Assembly: GCA_035303885.1 (NCBI GenBank) | Contig: DATGRE010000160.1 | Coordinates: 1-24,583 of the forward strand | Direction of reading: 5' to 3' | Source: Zeimonas sp035303885 | GTDB taxonomy: Bacteria > Pseudomonadota > Gammaproteobacteria > Burkholderiales > Burkholderiaceae_E | DNA: 24,583 nucleotides | Shown here: piece after piece, positions 14,394-21,890 of the stretch | Layout: every line of letters starts with the position of its first letter | Position numbering within the stretch: the first letter of the stretch is position 1 | The notes under the pieces: generated by a model | What the model saw: the letters and a program-made list of their open reading frames with translations, nothing else | Databases searched by the model: none | What the model was told of the DNA's origin: nothing | Made by a program: the position numbers and the translations under genes

Positions 14394-14420
14394 ATTTCGG
14401 CCGTCCTGCGCCGAACTTGA
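14394..14420 (-). promoter_or_regulatory. Sigma-28-like promoter of flgM-flgN
   Basis: On the minus strand TCAA (14420-14417), 15 bases, then GCCGAAAT (14401-14394), matching 3/4 and 6/8 consensus positions with exact spacing. The -35 block is the same TCAA as before motA. It lies in the 114-base flgA-flgM gap, pointing at flgM, and fits the known late expression of flgM in enteric bacteria. Confidence 0.7.
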
Positions 14421-14462
14421 GGGCCCGCGCCGATACGGCCGCAACGAAAGGCGGGGATCGCA

Positions 14463-15326
14463 TCAGAGCCGGATCTCGACGATGCGGTCGCGGACGGTGC
14501 CGACCAGCATCCTGCCCGTTTCCGTACGCACACGCAATGGCTGTCCGTCGCCGGCGCTCGCCATCGCGAATCCGCTCGCCGAGATGCTGAATCCGTTGCC
14601 GAGCACGCGAATGCGCACCGGGTCGCCGGCGGCGATCGTCTGCGGCACGCGAAGATCGTCGGCGCGCAGCACCTGGCCGGCCGAGAGCGGCCGTCCCAGC
14701 GAACGTCCCTCGAGCCAGGCGGGGTCCGTCACGGGTACGCCCGGCGCGCGCGTCCAGTCGACTTCCTCGATCCGGAAGTCTTCGGCCCGGGGCATCGTGC
14801 CGGCCGGCATCGGCAGGTTGGCGACGAGCGCCGGACCGAACACCGACACCGTCACGGGAATCATCGTCGACCACGATGCGCCTTCGGTGCAGCGCACGCC
14901 GACGTAGCCGCGGCCCCACAGGCGGGCGTTCGCGGGCAGGAACGGCTCGATGCGGGCGCACGGCGCCAGGCGCAGGCCGGAATTGAGACGGCCGACCTGC
15001 ACTTCGATGCGCAGCCCCGCGCCGTCCGACTCGCCGGCACCCGAACCGTCCGGCAGCCGCATCGTCCAGGTCGACGCCGCCGTCTCCTCGAGCCATCGAC
15101 GCAGCTGCGGCGCGAGCTCGGCGAGCGGCGCGCGCGCCTCCGGCGACGCGTTCTGCGCGGCGCGCGCCTCGGCCGGGCGCGACGCACCCCCGGCGGGTGC
15201 GGACGCCGCCGGCGACGAAAGCGCCAGGCACGCGGCGGCGCAGACGGCCAGCGCCGGCGTGCGGGCGGCCAGCAGCCGTGCGAAGGTGGTTCGCACCGGG
15301 CGAGGGAAGGCGATCGACGAATCCAT
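14463..15326 (-). CDS. flgA: P-ring assembly chaperone FlgA
   Basis: FlgA is the periplasmic chaperone that helps FlgI build the P ring. The 287-residue precursor has an N-terminal signal peptide (basic start, hydrophobic core about 24-40, likely cleavage near AAS-AP at 43), an Ala-rich spacer, then the FlgA region with cysteines C123 and C146 (RLAPCARIEPFL, YVGVRCTEG) that form a disulfide in relatives. The C-terminal SAF/chaperone domain includes AEDFRIEEVDWTR, LEGRSLGRPLSAGQVLRADDLR and GNGFSISASGFAMA. It is longer than the about 220-residue enteric form, mostly because of the N-terminal Ala-rich part. The ATG at 15326 is the start that puts the signal peptide at the N-terminus. It is divergent from flgB. 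Confidence 0.95.
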   Translation of the reverse strand: MDSSIAFPRPVRTTFARLLAARTPALAVCAAACLALSSPAASAPAGGASRPAEARAAQNASPEARAPLAELAPQLRRWLEETAASTWTMRLPDGSGAGESDGAGLRIEVQVGRLNSGLRLAPCARIEPFLPANARLWGRGYVGVRCTEGASWSTMIPVTVSVFGPALVANLPMPAGTMPRAEDFRIEEVDWTRAPGVPVTDPAWLEGRSLGRPLSAGQVLRADDLRVPQTIAAGDPVRIRVLGNGFSISASGFAMASAGDGQPLRVRTETGRMLVGTVRDRIVEIRL

Positions 15327-15387
15327 GCGCGCAGCGTAGTGCGCAGGACACGGCTCCAGTTGCGCGAGTTGCGGCGCAAAGGCCGCC

Positions 15388-15428
15388 CTAATCGGCGCTT
15401 GCGTGCGGGCGGGTCGCCGAATAATCGG
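15388..15428 (+). promoter_or_regulatory. Putative FlhDC-dependent promoter of the flgB operon
   Basis: CTAATC (15388-15393), 24 bases, CGAATAATCGG (15418-15428), with AATAAT as a plausible -10 about 30 bases before flgB. The same arrangement precedes flhB. Here the second block extends to a palindrome, GCCGA-ATAA-TCGGC, so it could also serve the divergent flgA. FlhDC as the activator is inferred from known class 2 operons. Confidence 0.55.
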
Positions 15429-15455
15429 CAGCGATCGGACGAACAGGAGAGCACG

Positions 15456-15929
15456 ATGCTCGACCGTCTCACCGGCACGCTGCAGTACCAGGCCGAGGCG
15501 CTCGCGCTGCGCGCGCAGCGCCAGCAGGTGCTCGCGTCGAACATCGCGAACGCCGACACGCCGAACTTCCAGGCACGGGATTTCGATTTCGGCGCCGCGC
15601 TGGCGCGAGCGACCGCGCGGCTCGGCCCGGCGGTTGCGGGCGTTGCGCCGGGTACGTCGGCGGCCGCCGCGACGATGCGCGTGGCGCTGACCCAGCCCGG
15701 CGCGGCCGCCGCCGCGAACAAGGCCTTCCTGCCGATCGAGGGTTCGAATTCGCCTTCGCGTCCGCCACTGCTGTGGCGCACCCCCGAGCAGCCTTCGCTC
15801 GACCGCAACACGGTCGACCTCGACCGCGAACGCGCGAATTTCGCCGACAACTCGCTGCGCTACGAGGCGACGCTGCGCTTCATCAACGGCCACGTGCGCA
15901 ACGTGCTCTCCGCGATCCGCGGCGATTGA
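15456..15929 (+). CDS. flgB: Proximal rod protein FlgB
   Basis: FlgB is a proximal rod subunit exported early through the type III gate. The 157-residue protein begins MLDRLTGTLQYQAEALALRAQRQQVLASNIANADTPNFQARDFDF, the rod/hook-family N-terminal motif. It ends with LDRNTVDLDRERANFADNSLRYEATLRFI, the FlgB C-terminal signature. It is somewhat longer than the E. coli protein because of an Ala/Gly-rich insertion (about 55-90). AGGAGA precedes the ATG at 15456; the reading frame extending further upstream is not conserved. It is the first gene of a plus-strand run of at least ten flg genes. Confidence 0.96.
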   Translation: MLDRLTGTLQYQAEALALRAQRQQVLASNIANADTPNFQARDFDFGAALARATARLGPAVAGVAPGTSAAAATMRVALTQPGAAAAANKAFLPIEGSNSPSRPPLLWRTPEQPSLDRNTVDLDRERANFADNSLRYEATLRFINGHVRNVLSAIRGD

Positions 15930-15945
15930 ACCAGGGAGACGAACG

Positions 15946-16356
15946 ATGTCGCTTCTGAACATCCTCGGGATTTCGGGCAGCGCGGTGTCCGCGCAGGGCC
16001 AGCGGCTGAACGTCGTCGCGTCGAACCTCGCGAACGCCGACAGCGTCGCCGGGCCCGACGGGCAGGCGTATCGCGCACGCCACGTCGTGTTCCAGGCACG
16101 TGCGGCGGCGGCGGGCGACGTCGGCCAGGTCGGCGTGCGGGTGGTCGACGTGGTCGAGGACGCGACGCCGGGCCGCCGGCTGCACGACCCCACGCATCCG
16201 CTCGCCGACGAGGAAGGCTACGTCACGCAGAGCAACGTCAACGTCGTCGAGCAGATGGTCGACATGATCTCGGCGTCGCGTTCGTACCAGAACAACGTCG
16301 AGGTGATGAACACCGCGCAGCAGCTGGCGCTGAAGACGCTGCAGCTCGGCCAGTGA
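15946..16356 (+). CDS. flgC: Proximal rod protein FlgC
   Basis: FlgC is a rod subunit between FlgB and FlgF/FlgG. The 136-residue product has the N-terminal motif GISGSAVSAQGQRLNVVASNLANADSV and the C-terminal family motif YVTQSNVNVVEQMVDMISASRSYQNNVEVMNTAQQLALKTLQLG, both standard, and the family's usual length. AGGGAGA lies 6 bases before the ATG, and 16 bases separate it from flgB. Confidence 0.97.
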   Translation: MSLLNILGISGSAVSAQGQRLNVVASNLANADSVAGPDGQAYRARHVVFQARAAAAGDVGQVGVRVVDVVEDATPGRRLHDPTHPLADEEGYVTQSNVNVVEQMVDMISASRSYQNNVEVMNTAQQLALKTLQLGQ

Positions 16357-16378
16357 CCGGCGATCACGGAACGCATCG

Positions 16379-17125
16379 ATGATCACGACCCCGCAGAACG
16401 ATGCCGCAGGCCGCACCTGGGCGGCCGATGCCGCCGCCGGATACGGCGGGCAGGCGGACGGCACGGAGACCGCCGACGGCACCGAGGATCGGTTCCTGAA
16501 GCTGCTGGTCGCACAGATGCGCAACCAGGATCCGCTCAATCCGCTGGACAACGCGCAGGTGACGAGCCAGATCGCGCAGATCAACACCGTGCGCGGCATC
16601 GAGCAGTTGAACGCGTCGATGAAGCAGGTGGCAGCCGCATCGACGTCGATCTCGCCGCTGTCGGCGGTAGGCCTGCTCGGCCGCGAAGTGCTCGTCGACG
16701 GCGATCGCTTCGAATGGTCGAGTCCCGACGTCGACATCGTGAACAACGATCCGTCGATGCCGGAGATGCCGGCGGATGCGGCCCGTGCGGTGCGCGTCGG
16801 CTTCGAGATTCCCGCTGCGGCCCGTGCGGTGCGCGTGGAGATCGTCGACGCCGCCGGTCGCGTCGTCCATGCGAGGGATTTTGACGAGCCGGAGGCGGGC
16901 GTGCATACCCTCGACTGGGATGGCATCGACGGCGATGGCAGGGCGGTCGCATCCGGCAAGTACCGGTTGCGCGCCTGGGGCATGGACTCGGATGGCGCCG
17001 AGCTGGCGGTGACGGCCCTCGTGCCGGCACGCGTGCATGGAGTGAACCAGGGGCCGGGCGGTGCACGGCTCGAGCTGATCGGGCGCGAGCCCGTTGCCGC
17101 GTCCGCCGTCCGCGCGGTTCTTTGA
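16379..17125 (+). CDS. flgD: Hook cap (hook assembly scaffold) protein FlgD
   Basis: FlgD caps the growing hook and is discarded when the hook is finished. The 248-residue protein contains the conserved N-terminal block DRFLKLLVAQMRNQDPLNPLDNAQVTSQIAQINTVRGIEQLN (37-78), a linker, and FlgD tudor-like and Ig-like domains (about 95-240) with VEIVDAAGRVVHARDF and the LDWDGIDGDGRAVASGKY motif. An internal direct duplication repeats the residues AARAVRV at 134-140 and 147-153. The ribosome site is weak, and the start lies 22 bases after flgC. Confidence 0.95.
   Translation: MITTPQNDAAGRTWAADAAAGYGGQADGTETADGTEDRFLKLLVAQMRNQDPLNPLDNAQVTSQIAQINTVRGIEQLNASMKQVAAASTSISPLSAVGLLGREVLVDGDRFEWSSPDVDIVNNDPSMPEMPADAARAVRVGFEIPAAARAVRVEIVDAAGRVVHARDFDEPEAGVHTLDWDGIDGDGRAVASGKYRLRAWGMDSDGAELAVTALVPARVHGVNQGPGGARLELIGREPVAASAVRAVL
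16777..16836 (+). repeat. 21-bp direct repeat inside flgD
   Basis: An identical 21-base segment occurs at 16777-16797 and 16816-16836, a 39-bp (13-codon) period, encoding AARAVRV twice in frame. The sequence between the copies is not repeated. It sits at the linker and first strands of the C-terminal domain. Confidence 0.9.
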
Positions 17126-17162
17126 TACGAACCCCCGCAGTACTTCCGAACAGGAGTCACGA

Positions 17163-18371
17163 ATGTCTTTCCAGCAGGGATTGAGCGGGCTGAACGCCGC
17201 CGCGCGCAACCTCGACGTCATCGGCAACAACGTCGCCAACAGCAACACGATCGGCGCGAAGGCGTCGCGCGCCGAGTTCGCCGACATCTACGCGAACTCG
17301 CTGTACGGCGCGGGCACGCATTACAACGGCATCGGCGTGACGGTGGCTGCGATCACGCAGCAGTTCACGCAGGGCGACATCGCGACGACGCACAGTGCGC
17401 TCGACCTGGCGATCAACGGGCGTGGTTTCTTCCGCATGTCGAACGGCGGCGAGATCACGTACACGCGCAACGGGCAGTTCCAGCTCGACAAGGACGGTTA
17501 TTTGGTCAACGCGCAGGGTGGACGACTGACGGGCTATCCGGCCGATGCGAACGGGCGCGTGATGGCCGGGGTGCCCACCGAGCTGCGGCTGCAGACGGGG
17601 GACGTGGCGCCCAAGCTCACGAGCAGCGGAGCAGTCACCGCGAATCTGGACGCGAGAGCCGCCGTTCCGGCGGTGCCCTTCGACCTGAACGACGGTTCCA
17701 GCTACAACGGCGCGACATCGATTGCCGTCTACGATTCGCAGGGCACCGAGCACACCGTTGCGCTCTACTTTCGCAAGGCCAACGCCAACGAATGGGAGGT
17801 GCACGCGTACGCCGACGGAAACGTCGCGGGTACGGTGAACCTGACGTTCGACGCGAACGGGCGCCTCGACGCGGCGTCGGCGACCTCGCTGACCGTCGCC
17901 GTGCCCGACTCGACCGGTGGCGGAGGTACCTTCGACGTCGACTTCGATCTCGGCAGGATCTCGCAGTTCGGCTCCGCGTTCGCGGTCTCCGAGCTCTCGC
18001 AGGACGGCTATGCCGCGGGCCGCCTCGCCGGCTTCTCGATCGCCTCCGACGGCACGGTGATCTCGCGCTACACGAACGGCCAGACGCTCGCGCAGGGCCG
18101 TGTCGTGCTCGTGCACTTCACCAATCCGCAGGGGCTGCAGCCGCTTGGCGGCAACCAGTGGGCCGAGACCGCCGATTCGGGCGCGCCGATGGCGGGCAGC
18201 CCCGGCGCCGGCAGCCTCGGCGTGATCCAGTCGGGCGCGCTCGAGCAGTCGAACGTCGATCTCACCGCCGAGCTGGTGAACATGATCACCGCGCAGCGCG
18301 TGTACCAGGCCAACGCGCAGACGATCCGCACGCAGGATCAAATGATGCAGACGATCGTCAATCTGCGTTGA
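17163..18371 (+). CDS. flgE: Hook protein FlgE
   Basis: FlgE builds the curved hook joining rod and filament. The 402-residue product has the N-terminal motif MSFQQGLSGLNAAARNLDVIGNNVANSNTIGAKASRAEFADIYANS, a middle region with the FlgE core (ALDLAINGRGFFRMSNGGEITYTRNGQFQLDKDGYLVN), and the C-terminal ELVNMITAQRVYQANAQTIRTQDQMMQTIVNLR. The length is typical. The ATG at 17163 follows AGGAG; an upstream ATG at 17094 lies inside flgD and gives a non-conserved leader. It shares domain D0/D1 architecture with FlgF, FlgG and FlgK downstream. Confidence 0.97.
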   Translation: MSFQQGLSGLNAAARNLDVIGNNVANSNTIGAKASRAEFADIYANSLYGAGTHYNGIGVTVAAITQQFTQGDIATTHSALDLAINGRGFFRMSNGGEITYTRNGQFQLDKDGYLVNAQGGRLTGYPADANGRVMAGVPTELRLQTGDVAPKLTSSGAVTANLDARAAVPAVPFDLNDGSSYNGATSIAVYDSQGTEHTVALYFRKANANEWEVHAYADGNVAGTVNLTFDANGRLDAASATSLTVAVPDSTGGGGTFDVDFDLGRISQFGSAFAVSELSQDGYAAGRLAGFSIASDGTVISRYTNGQTLAQGRVVLVHFTNPQGLQPLGGNQWAETADSGAPMAGSPGAGSLGVIQSGALEQSNVDLTAELVNMITAQRVYQANAQTIRTQDQMMQTIVNLR

Positions 18372-18376
18372 CGCAG

Positions 18377-18402
18377 GCGCATTCCATCGCGGCGGGATGC
18401 GC
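18377..18402 (+). other. Intercistronic hairpin between flgE and flgF
   Basis: GCGCATTCC pairs with GGGATGCGC (9 bp including one U-G wobble) around an 8-base loop, starting 6 bases after the flgE stop. It has no U-tract. It lies in one of the longer gaps of this run (67 bases). It could protect the flgBCDE part of the message, since the hook needs many more copies than the distal gene products. Confidence 0.4.
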
Positions 18403-18438
18403 GGCTGAACGCGCGCACGCCGTGCAGCGGGAGGACGA

Positions 18439-19176
18439 ATGGATCGTTCGATCTACCTGGCGATGAGCGGGGCCAAGGCGCTGATGCAGCGCCAGGACGC
18501 GCTCGCGCACAACCTCGCCAACGGCAGCACCGACGGCTTTCGCGCAGACCTGATGGCCTTTCGCGCGGTGCCGGGCGAGCAGCCGAACGCCGCGACTACG
18601 CGCGTGTGGGCGCTGGAGGCGACCGCGGGCTTCGACGCGGCTTCCGGGCCGCTGCGCGAGACGGGTCGGCCGCTCGACGTCGCGATCGCCGGCGACGGCT
18701 GGTTCGCGGTGCAGGGCGCCGATGGCGAAGAGGCTTATACGCGCGACGGCGCTTTCGAGATCGGTGCCGACGGCACGCTGCAGAACCGTCGCGGCCAGCC
18801 CGTGCTCGGCGACGGCGGCCCGCTCGCGATCCCGCCGGGCGCCGACGTCTCGATCGGCGGCGACGGCACGGTGAGCGCGCGCATCGGCAACCAGGCGCCG
18901 TTCCAGGTCGGGCGGCTGAAGTTGGTGAATCCGCCGCTCGAGGAGCTGCGCAAGGACCCGGACGGGCTCGTGCGCATGCGCGCGGGCGATCCCGCGCCGA
19001 TGGACGAAGCGGTGCGCGTCGTCGCCGGCTCGATCGAGGGCAGCAACGTCAACGTCGTCGAGTCGATGGTGGGAATGATCGCGCTCGCGCGCCAGTTCGA
19101 GATGCAGATGCGCGTGCTGCAGACCGCCGAGCAAAACGAGCAGAGGGCTTCGCAGCTGCTCTCGCTGAAGGGGTGA
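18439..19176 (+). CDS. flgF: Proximal rod protein FlgF
   Basis: FlgF is a rod subunit closely related to FlgG. The 245-residue protein has MDRSIYLAMSGAKALMQRQDALAHNLANGSTDGFRADL at the N-terminus, the core VAIAGDGWFAVQGADGEEAYTRDGAFEIGADGTLQN, and a C-terminal GSIEGSNVNVVESMVGMIALARQFEMQMRVLQTAEQNE block, all diagnostic of FlgF. GGGAGGA precedes the ATG. A 21-base segment encoding the shared SNVNVVE motif is identical to one in flgC, reflecting common ancestry of the rod proteins. Confidence 0.96.
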   Translation: MDRSIYLAMSGAKALMQRQDALAHNLANGSTDGFRADLMAFRAVPGEQPNAATTRVWALEATAGFDAASGPLRETGRPLDVAIAGDGWFAVQGADGEEAYTRDGAFEIGADGTLQNRRGQPVLGDGGPLAIPPGADVSIGGDGTVSARIGNQAPFQVGRLKLVNPPLEELRKDPDGLVRMRAGDPAPMDEAVRVVAGSIEGSNVNVVESMVGMIALARQFEMQMRVLQTAEQNEQRASQLLSLKG

Positions 19177-19180
19177 GGAC

Positions 19181-19963
19181 ATGATTCGTTCGCTTTGGAT
19201 CGCCAAGACCGGGCTCGATGCGCAGCAGCTGCAGCTCGACACGATCTCGCACAACCTGGCCAACGTCAGCACGAACGGCTACAAGCGCTCGCACGCGGTG
19301 TTCGAGGACCTGCTCTACCAGAACCTGCGGCAGGCGGGCGGACAGGAGACGCAGCAGAACCAGCTGCCGACGGGACTGCAGGTCGGCACCGGCGTGCGTC
19401 CGGTGGCGACCGCGCGCCTGTTCACGCAGGGCAACCTGCAGCAGACCGGCAACGTCTTCGACATGGCGATCGACGGCAACGGCTTCTTCAGCCTGCAGAT
19501 GCCCGACGGCACGATCGCGTACACGCGCGACGGTTCGTTCCGGATCGACGCGGCCGGACAGCTCGTGACCTCGAACGGCATGCCAATGTCGCCGCCGATC
19601 GTGATCCCGCCGAACGCGGAGAGCGTGACGATCGGCGCCGACGGCGTCGTCTCCGTGATGCAGGCCGGCCAGCCGAATCCGATGCAGGTGGGCCAGGTGC
19701 AGCTCGCCACCTTCGTGAACCCGGCCGGCCTCGATCCGAAGGGGCAGAACCTGTTCCTCGAGACCGCCGCCTCGGGGGCGCCGACGGTGGGCACGCCGGG
19801 CAACAACGGCGCCGGGCTGATCAACCAGGGCTACGTCGAGACCTCGAACGTGAACGTCGTCGAGGAGCTGGTGGCGATGATCCAGACGCAGCGCGCGTAC
19901 GAGATCAACTCGAAATCGATCCAGACCTCCGACCAGATGCTCGCGCGTCTGGCGCAGCTGTGA
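19181..19963 (+). CDS. flgG: Distal rod protein FlgG
   Basis: FlgG forms the distal rod that passes through the P and L rings. The 260-residue product (the standard family length) starts MIRSLWIAKTGLDAQQLQLDTISHNLANVSTNGYKRSHAVFEDLLYQNLRQ and carries the FlgG-specific LPTGLQVGTGVRPVATARLFTQGNLQQTGN insert, which makes the rod straight, unlike the hook. The C-terminus ends ETSNVNVVEELVAMIQTQRAYEINSKSIQTSDQMLARLAQL. Four bases separate it from flgF, and its stop overlaps the flgH GTG. Confidence 0.98.
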   Translation: MIRSLWIAKTGLDAQQLQLDTISHNLANVSTNGYKRSHAVFEDLLYQNLRQAGGQETQQNQLPTGLQVGTGVRPVATARLFTQGNLQQTGNVFDMAIDGNGFFSLQMPDGTIAYTRDGSFRIDAAGQLVTSNGMPMSPPIVIPPNAESVTIGADGVVSVMQAGQPNPMQVGQVQLATFVNPAGLDPKGQNLFLETAASGAPTVGTPGNNGAGLINQGYVETSNVNVVEELVAMIQTQRAYEINSKSIQTSDQMLARLAQL

Positions 19964-20673
19964 GCGGAGCGGCGACGCATCGCCTGCTGCGCCTGGCCGC
20001 GCCGCTGCTCGCGAGCCTCGCGGCCGCGTGCGCGACGCCGTCGGTGCAGGTGCTGGAGCCGACCAGCGTGCGCCCGGCGCCCGGCTCGGCCGCGATCGCC
20101 GCCGCCGGCGCGCAGCGTGCGCCGGTTGCCAACGGCGCGATCTATCACCCGTCGACCTTTCGCGGCCTGTTCGAGGACCGGCGTGCGCGCCTGGTCGGCG
20201 ACATCCTGACGATCCAGATCCAGGAGAAGACCTCGGCACGCAGCAGCTCGAACAGCTCGGTGGATCGCAGCGCTTCGGTCGACGCGAGCATCGGCCGTCT
20301 TCCGTTCACGTCGCCGTCGTCGAGCCTGATTCCGAAGCTCGGCGTCGCCGGCAGCTCGACCAACAGTTTCGAGGGCAAGGGCGAGACCGGCGCGGACAAC
20401 GCGTTCTCCGGAACGATCACCGTCACCGTCGTCGACGTCCTGCCCAACGGCAACCTCGTCGTCTCCGGCGAGAAGCAGGTCGGCATCAATCAGAACGTCG
20501 AGGTGCTGCGCTTCTCGGGCGTCGTCGATCCGGTCAGCGTACTGCCGGGCAACGTCGTCTCGTCGACGCGCGTGGCCGATGCGCGGCTCGAGGTGCGCGG
20601 CCGGGGCGACATCGACCGCGCGCAGACGGTGGGCTGGCTCGCGCGCTTCTTCTTGAGCTTCCTGCCGATCTGA
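19960..20673 (+). CDS. flgH: Outer-membrane L-ring lipoprotein FlgH
   Basis: FlgH forms the L ring in the outer membrane. From the GTG at 19960 (GTGA overlap with the flgG stop) the protein has 237 residues. It begins with a lipoprotein signal: hydrophobic LLRLAAPLLASLAAAC, with the lipidated cysteine at C24. Family motifs follow: YHPSTFRGLFEDRRARLVGDILTIQIQEKTSA, FEGKGETGADNAFSGTITVTVVDVLPNGNLVVSGEKQVGINQ, and GRGDIDRAQTVGWLARFFLSFLPI at the end. The length is normal, and the GTG places the signal peptide correctly. Confidence 0.96.
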   Translation: MSGAATHRLLRLAAPLLASLAAACATPSVQVLEPTSVRPAPGSAAIAAAGAQRAPVANGAIYHPSTFRGLFEDRRARLVGDILTIQIQEKTSARSSSNSSVDRSASVDASIGRLPFTSPSSSLIPKLGVAGSSTNSFEGKGETGADNAFSGTITVTVVDVLPNGNLVVSGEKQVGINQNVEVLRFSGVVDPVSVLPGNVVSSTRVADARLEVRGRGDIDRAQTVGWLARFFLSFLPI

Positions 20674-20693
20674 TGCGCAAAGGGGAGACCGAA

Positions 20694-21890
20694 ATGGCGA
20701 GATTTTCGAAGGCGGGGCGCGGCCGCATTGCGTTGCGCACCCCGCCGCGTTTCGCTGCGGCGCGCATCGCGATCGCTCGCGTCGCCTGCGCCGCGCTCTT
20801 CTCGTGCCTCGCGCTCGCCGCGCCGGCGCAGGCCGAGCGCATCAAGGAGCTCGCGTCGATCCAGGGCGTGCGCGCGAACCAGCTGATCGGCTACGGCCTG
20901 GTCGTCGGGCTGGACGGCAGCGGCGACCAGACGACGCAGGCGCCGTTCACCGTGCAGAGCCTGCAGTCGATGCTCTCGCAGCTCGGCGTGCAGCTGCCGC
21001 CGGGCATCACGCCGCAGCTGCGCAACGCCGCCGCGGTGATGGTCACCGCGCAGCTTCCGCCGTATGCGCAGCCCGGCCAGGCGATCGACGTCACCGTCTC
21101 GTCGATGGGCAACGCGAAGAGCCTGCGCGGCGGCACGCTGCTGCTCACGCCGCTGCGCGGCGCCGACGGACAGGTCTATGCGATGGCGCAGGGCAACCTG
21201 GTCGTCGGCGGGGCGGGCGCGTCGGCCGCGGGCAGCCGGGTGCAGATCAACCACCTGAGCGCCGGACGCATTCCGGGCGGCGCGACCGTCGAGCGCGGCG
21301 TGCCGAACCGCACGCTCGAGGCCGACGCGATCCACATCGAGCTGAACCAGAGCGACTTCGCGACCGCGCATCGCGTGGCCGAGGCGATCAACGCGAGCGT
21401 GCTCCCCGGCTCCGGTGCGGCGGTGCCGATCGCCGAGCCGCTGGATGCGCGCGTGATCCGCGTGCAGTTGCCGGCCGATCCCGCACAGCGCGTGCCCTTC
21501 CTCGCGGGGCTCGAGAACCTCGAGGTGCGGCTGGCGGCGCCGCTGGCGCGCGTGATCGTCAATGCGCGTACCGGATCGGTGGTGATGAACCAGTCGGTCA
21601 CGCTGGCGCCCAGTGCGGTGGCGCACGGCAATCTTTCGGTGACCGTGCAGGCCACCCCGATGGTCAGCCAGCCCGCGCCCTTCTCTAAAGGTTCGACGGT
21701 CCTCGCCGAAAGAGCCGATATCGAGATCCGGCAGGACGGCGGCTCGATGATGATGCTCGAGGGGTCGGCGCAGCTGCCCGACGTCGTCAAGGCGCTGAAC
21801 AGCCTGGGCGCGACCCCGCAGGACCTGATCGCGATTCTTCAGGCGCTCAAGGCCTCGGGCAGCCTGAAGGCGGAGCTGGAGATCATTTGA
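20694..21890 (+). CDS. flgI: P-ring protein FlgI
   Basis: FlgI assembles into the periplasmic P ring with the help of FlgA, which is encoded divergently in this window. The 398-residue precursor carries a Sec signal peptide (basic start, hydrophobic segment about 28-44, cleavage AQA-ER near 48). It then follows the family exactly: ERIKELASIQGVRANQLIGYGLVVGLDGSGDQT, NAAAVMVTAQLPPYAQPGQAIDVTVSSMGNAKSLRGGTLLLTPLRGADGQVYAMAQG, and a C-terminal LPDVVKALNSLGATPQDLIAILQALKASGSLKAELEII. The ATG at 20694 has AGGGGAGA just upstream; an ATG at 20673 overlapping the flgH stop would add 7 residues and lacks such a site. Confidence 0.96.
   Translation: MARFSKAGRGRIALRTPPRFAAARIAIARVACAALFSCLALAAPAQAERIKELASIQGVRANQLIGYGLVVGLDGSGDQTTQAPFTVQSLQSMLSQLGVQLPPGITPQLRNAAAVMVTAQLPPYAQPGQAIDVTVSSMGNAKSLRGGTLLLTPLRGADGQVYAMAQGNLVVGGAGASAAGSRVQINHLSAGRIPGGATVERGVPNRTLEADAIHIELNQSDFATAHRVAEAINASVLPGSGAAVPIAEPLDARVIRVQLPADPAQRVPFLAGLENLEVRLAAPLARVIVNARTGSVVMNQSVTLAPSAVAHGNLSVTVQATPMVSQPAPFSKGSTVLAERADIEIRQDGGSMMMLEGSAQLPDVVKALNSLGATPQDLIAILQALKASGSLKAELEII

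Noticed and set aside
14429..14436. Plus-strand GCCGATAC resembling a sigma-28 -10
   Set aside because: No -35 block at the 15-base spacing (the four bases there are GCCG), and no plus-strand gene begins downstream of it for a kilobase.
14463..16193. Extension of flgA far upstream through flgB and flgC on the minus strand
   Set aside because: Sequence upstream of MDSS is antisense to conserved flgB and flgC; the signal peptide must be N-terminal, so the start is at 15326.
16231..19062. Identical 21-bp segments in flgC (16231-16251) and flgF (19042-19062)
   Set aside because: They encode the SNVNVVE motif conserved across rod and hook proteins; similar codon choice explains the identity without a mobile or regulatory repeat.
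20673..20693. flgI start at the ATG overlapping the flgH stop
   Set aside because: The better-spaced AGGGGAGA lies after it and serves the ATG at 20694; the extra seven residues (MRKGETE) are charged and would lengthen the signal peptide without need.
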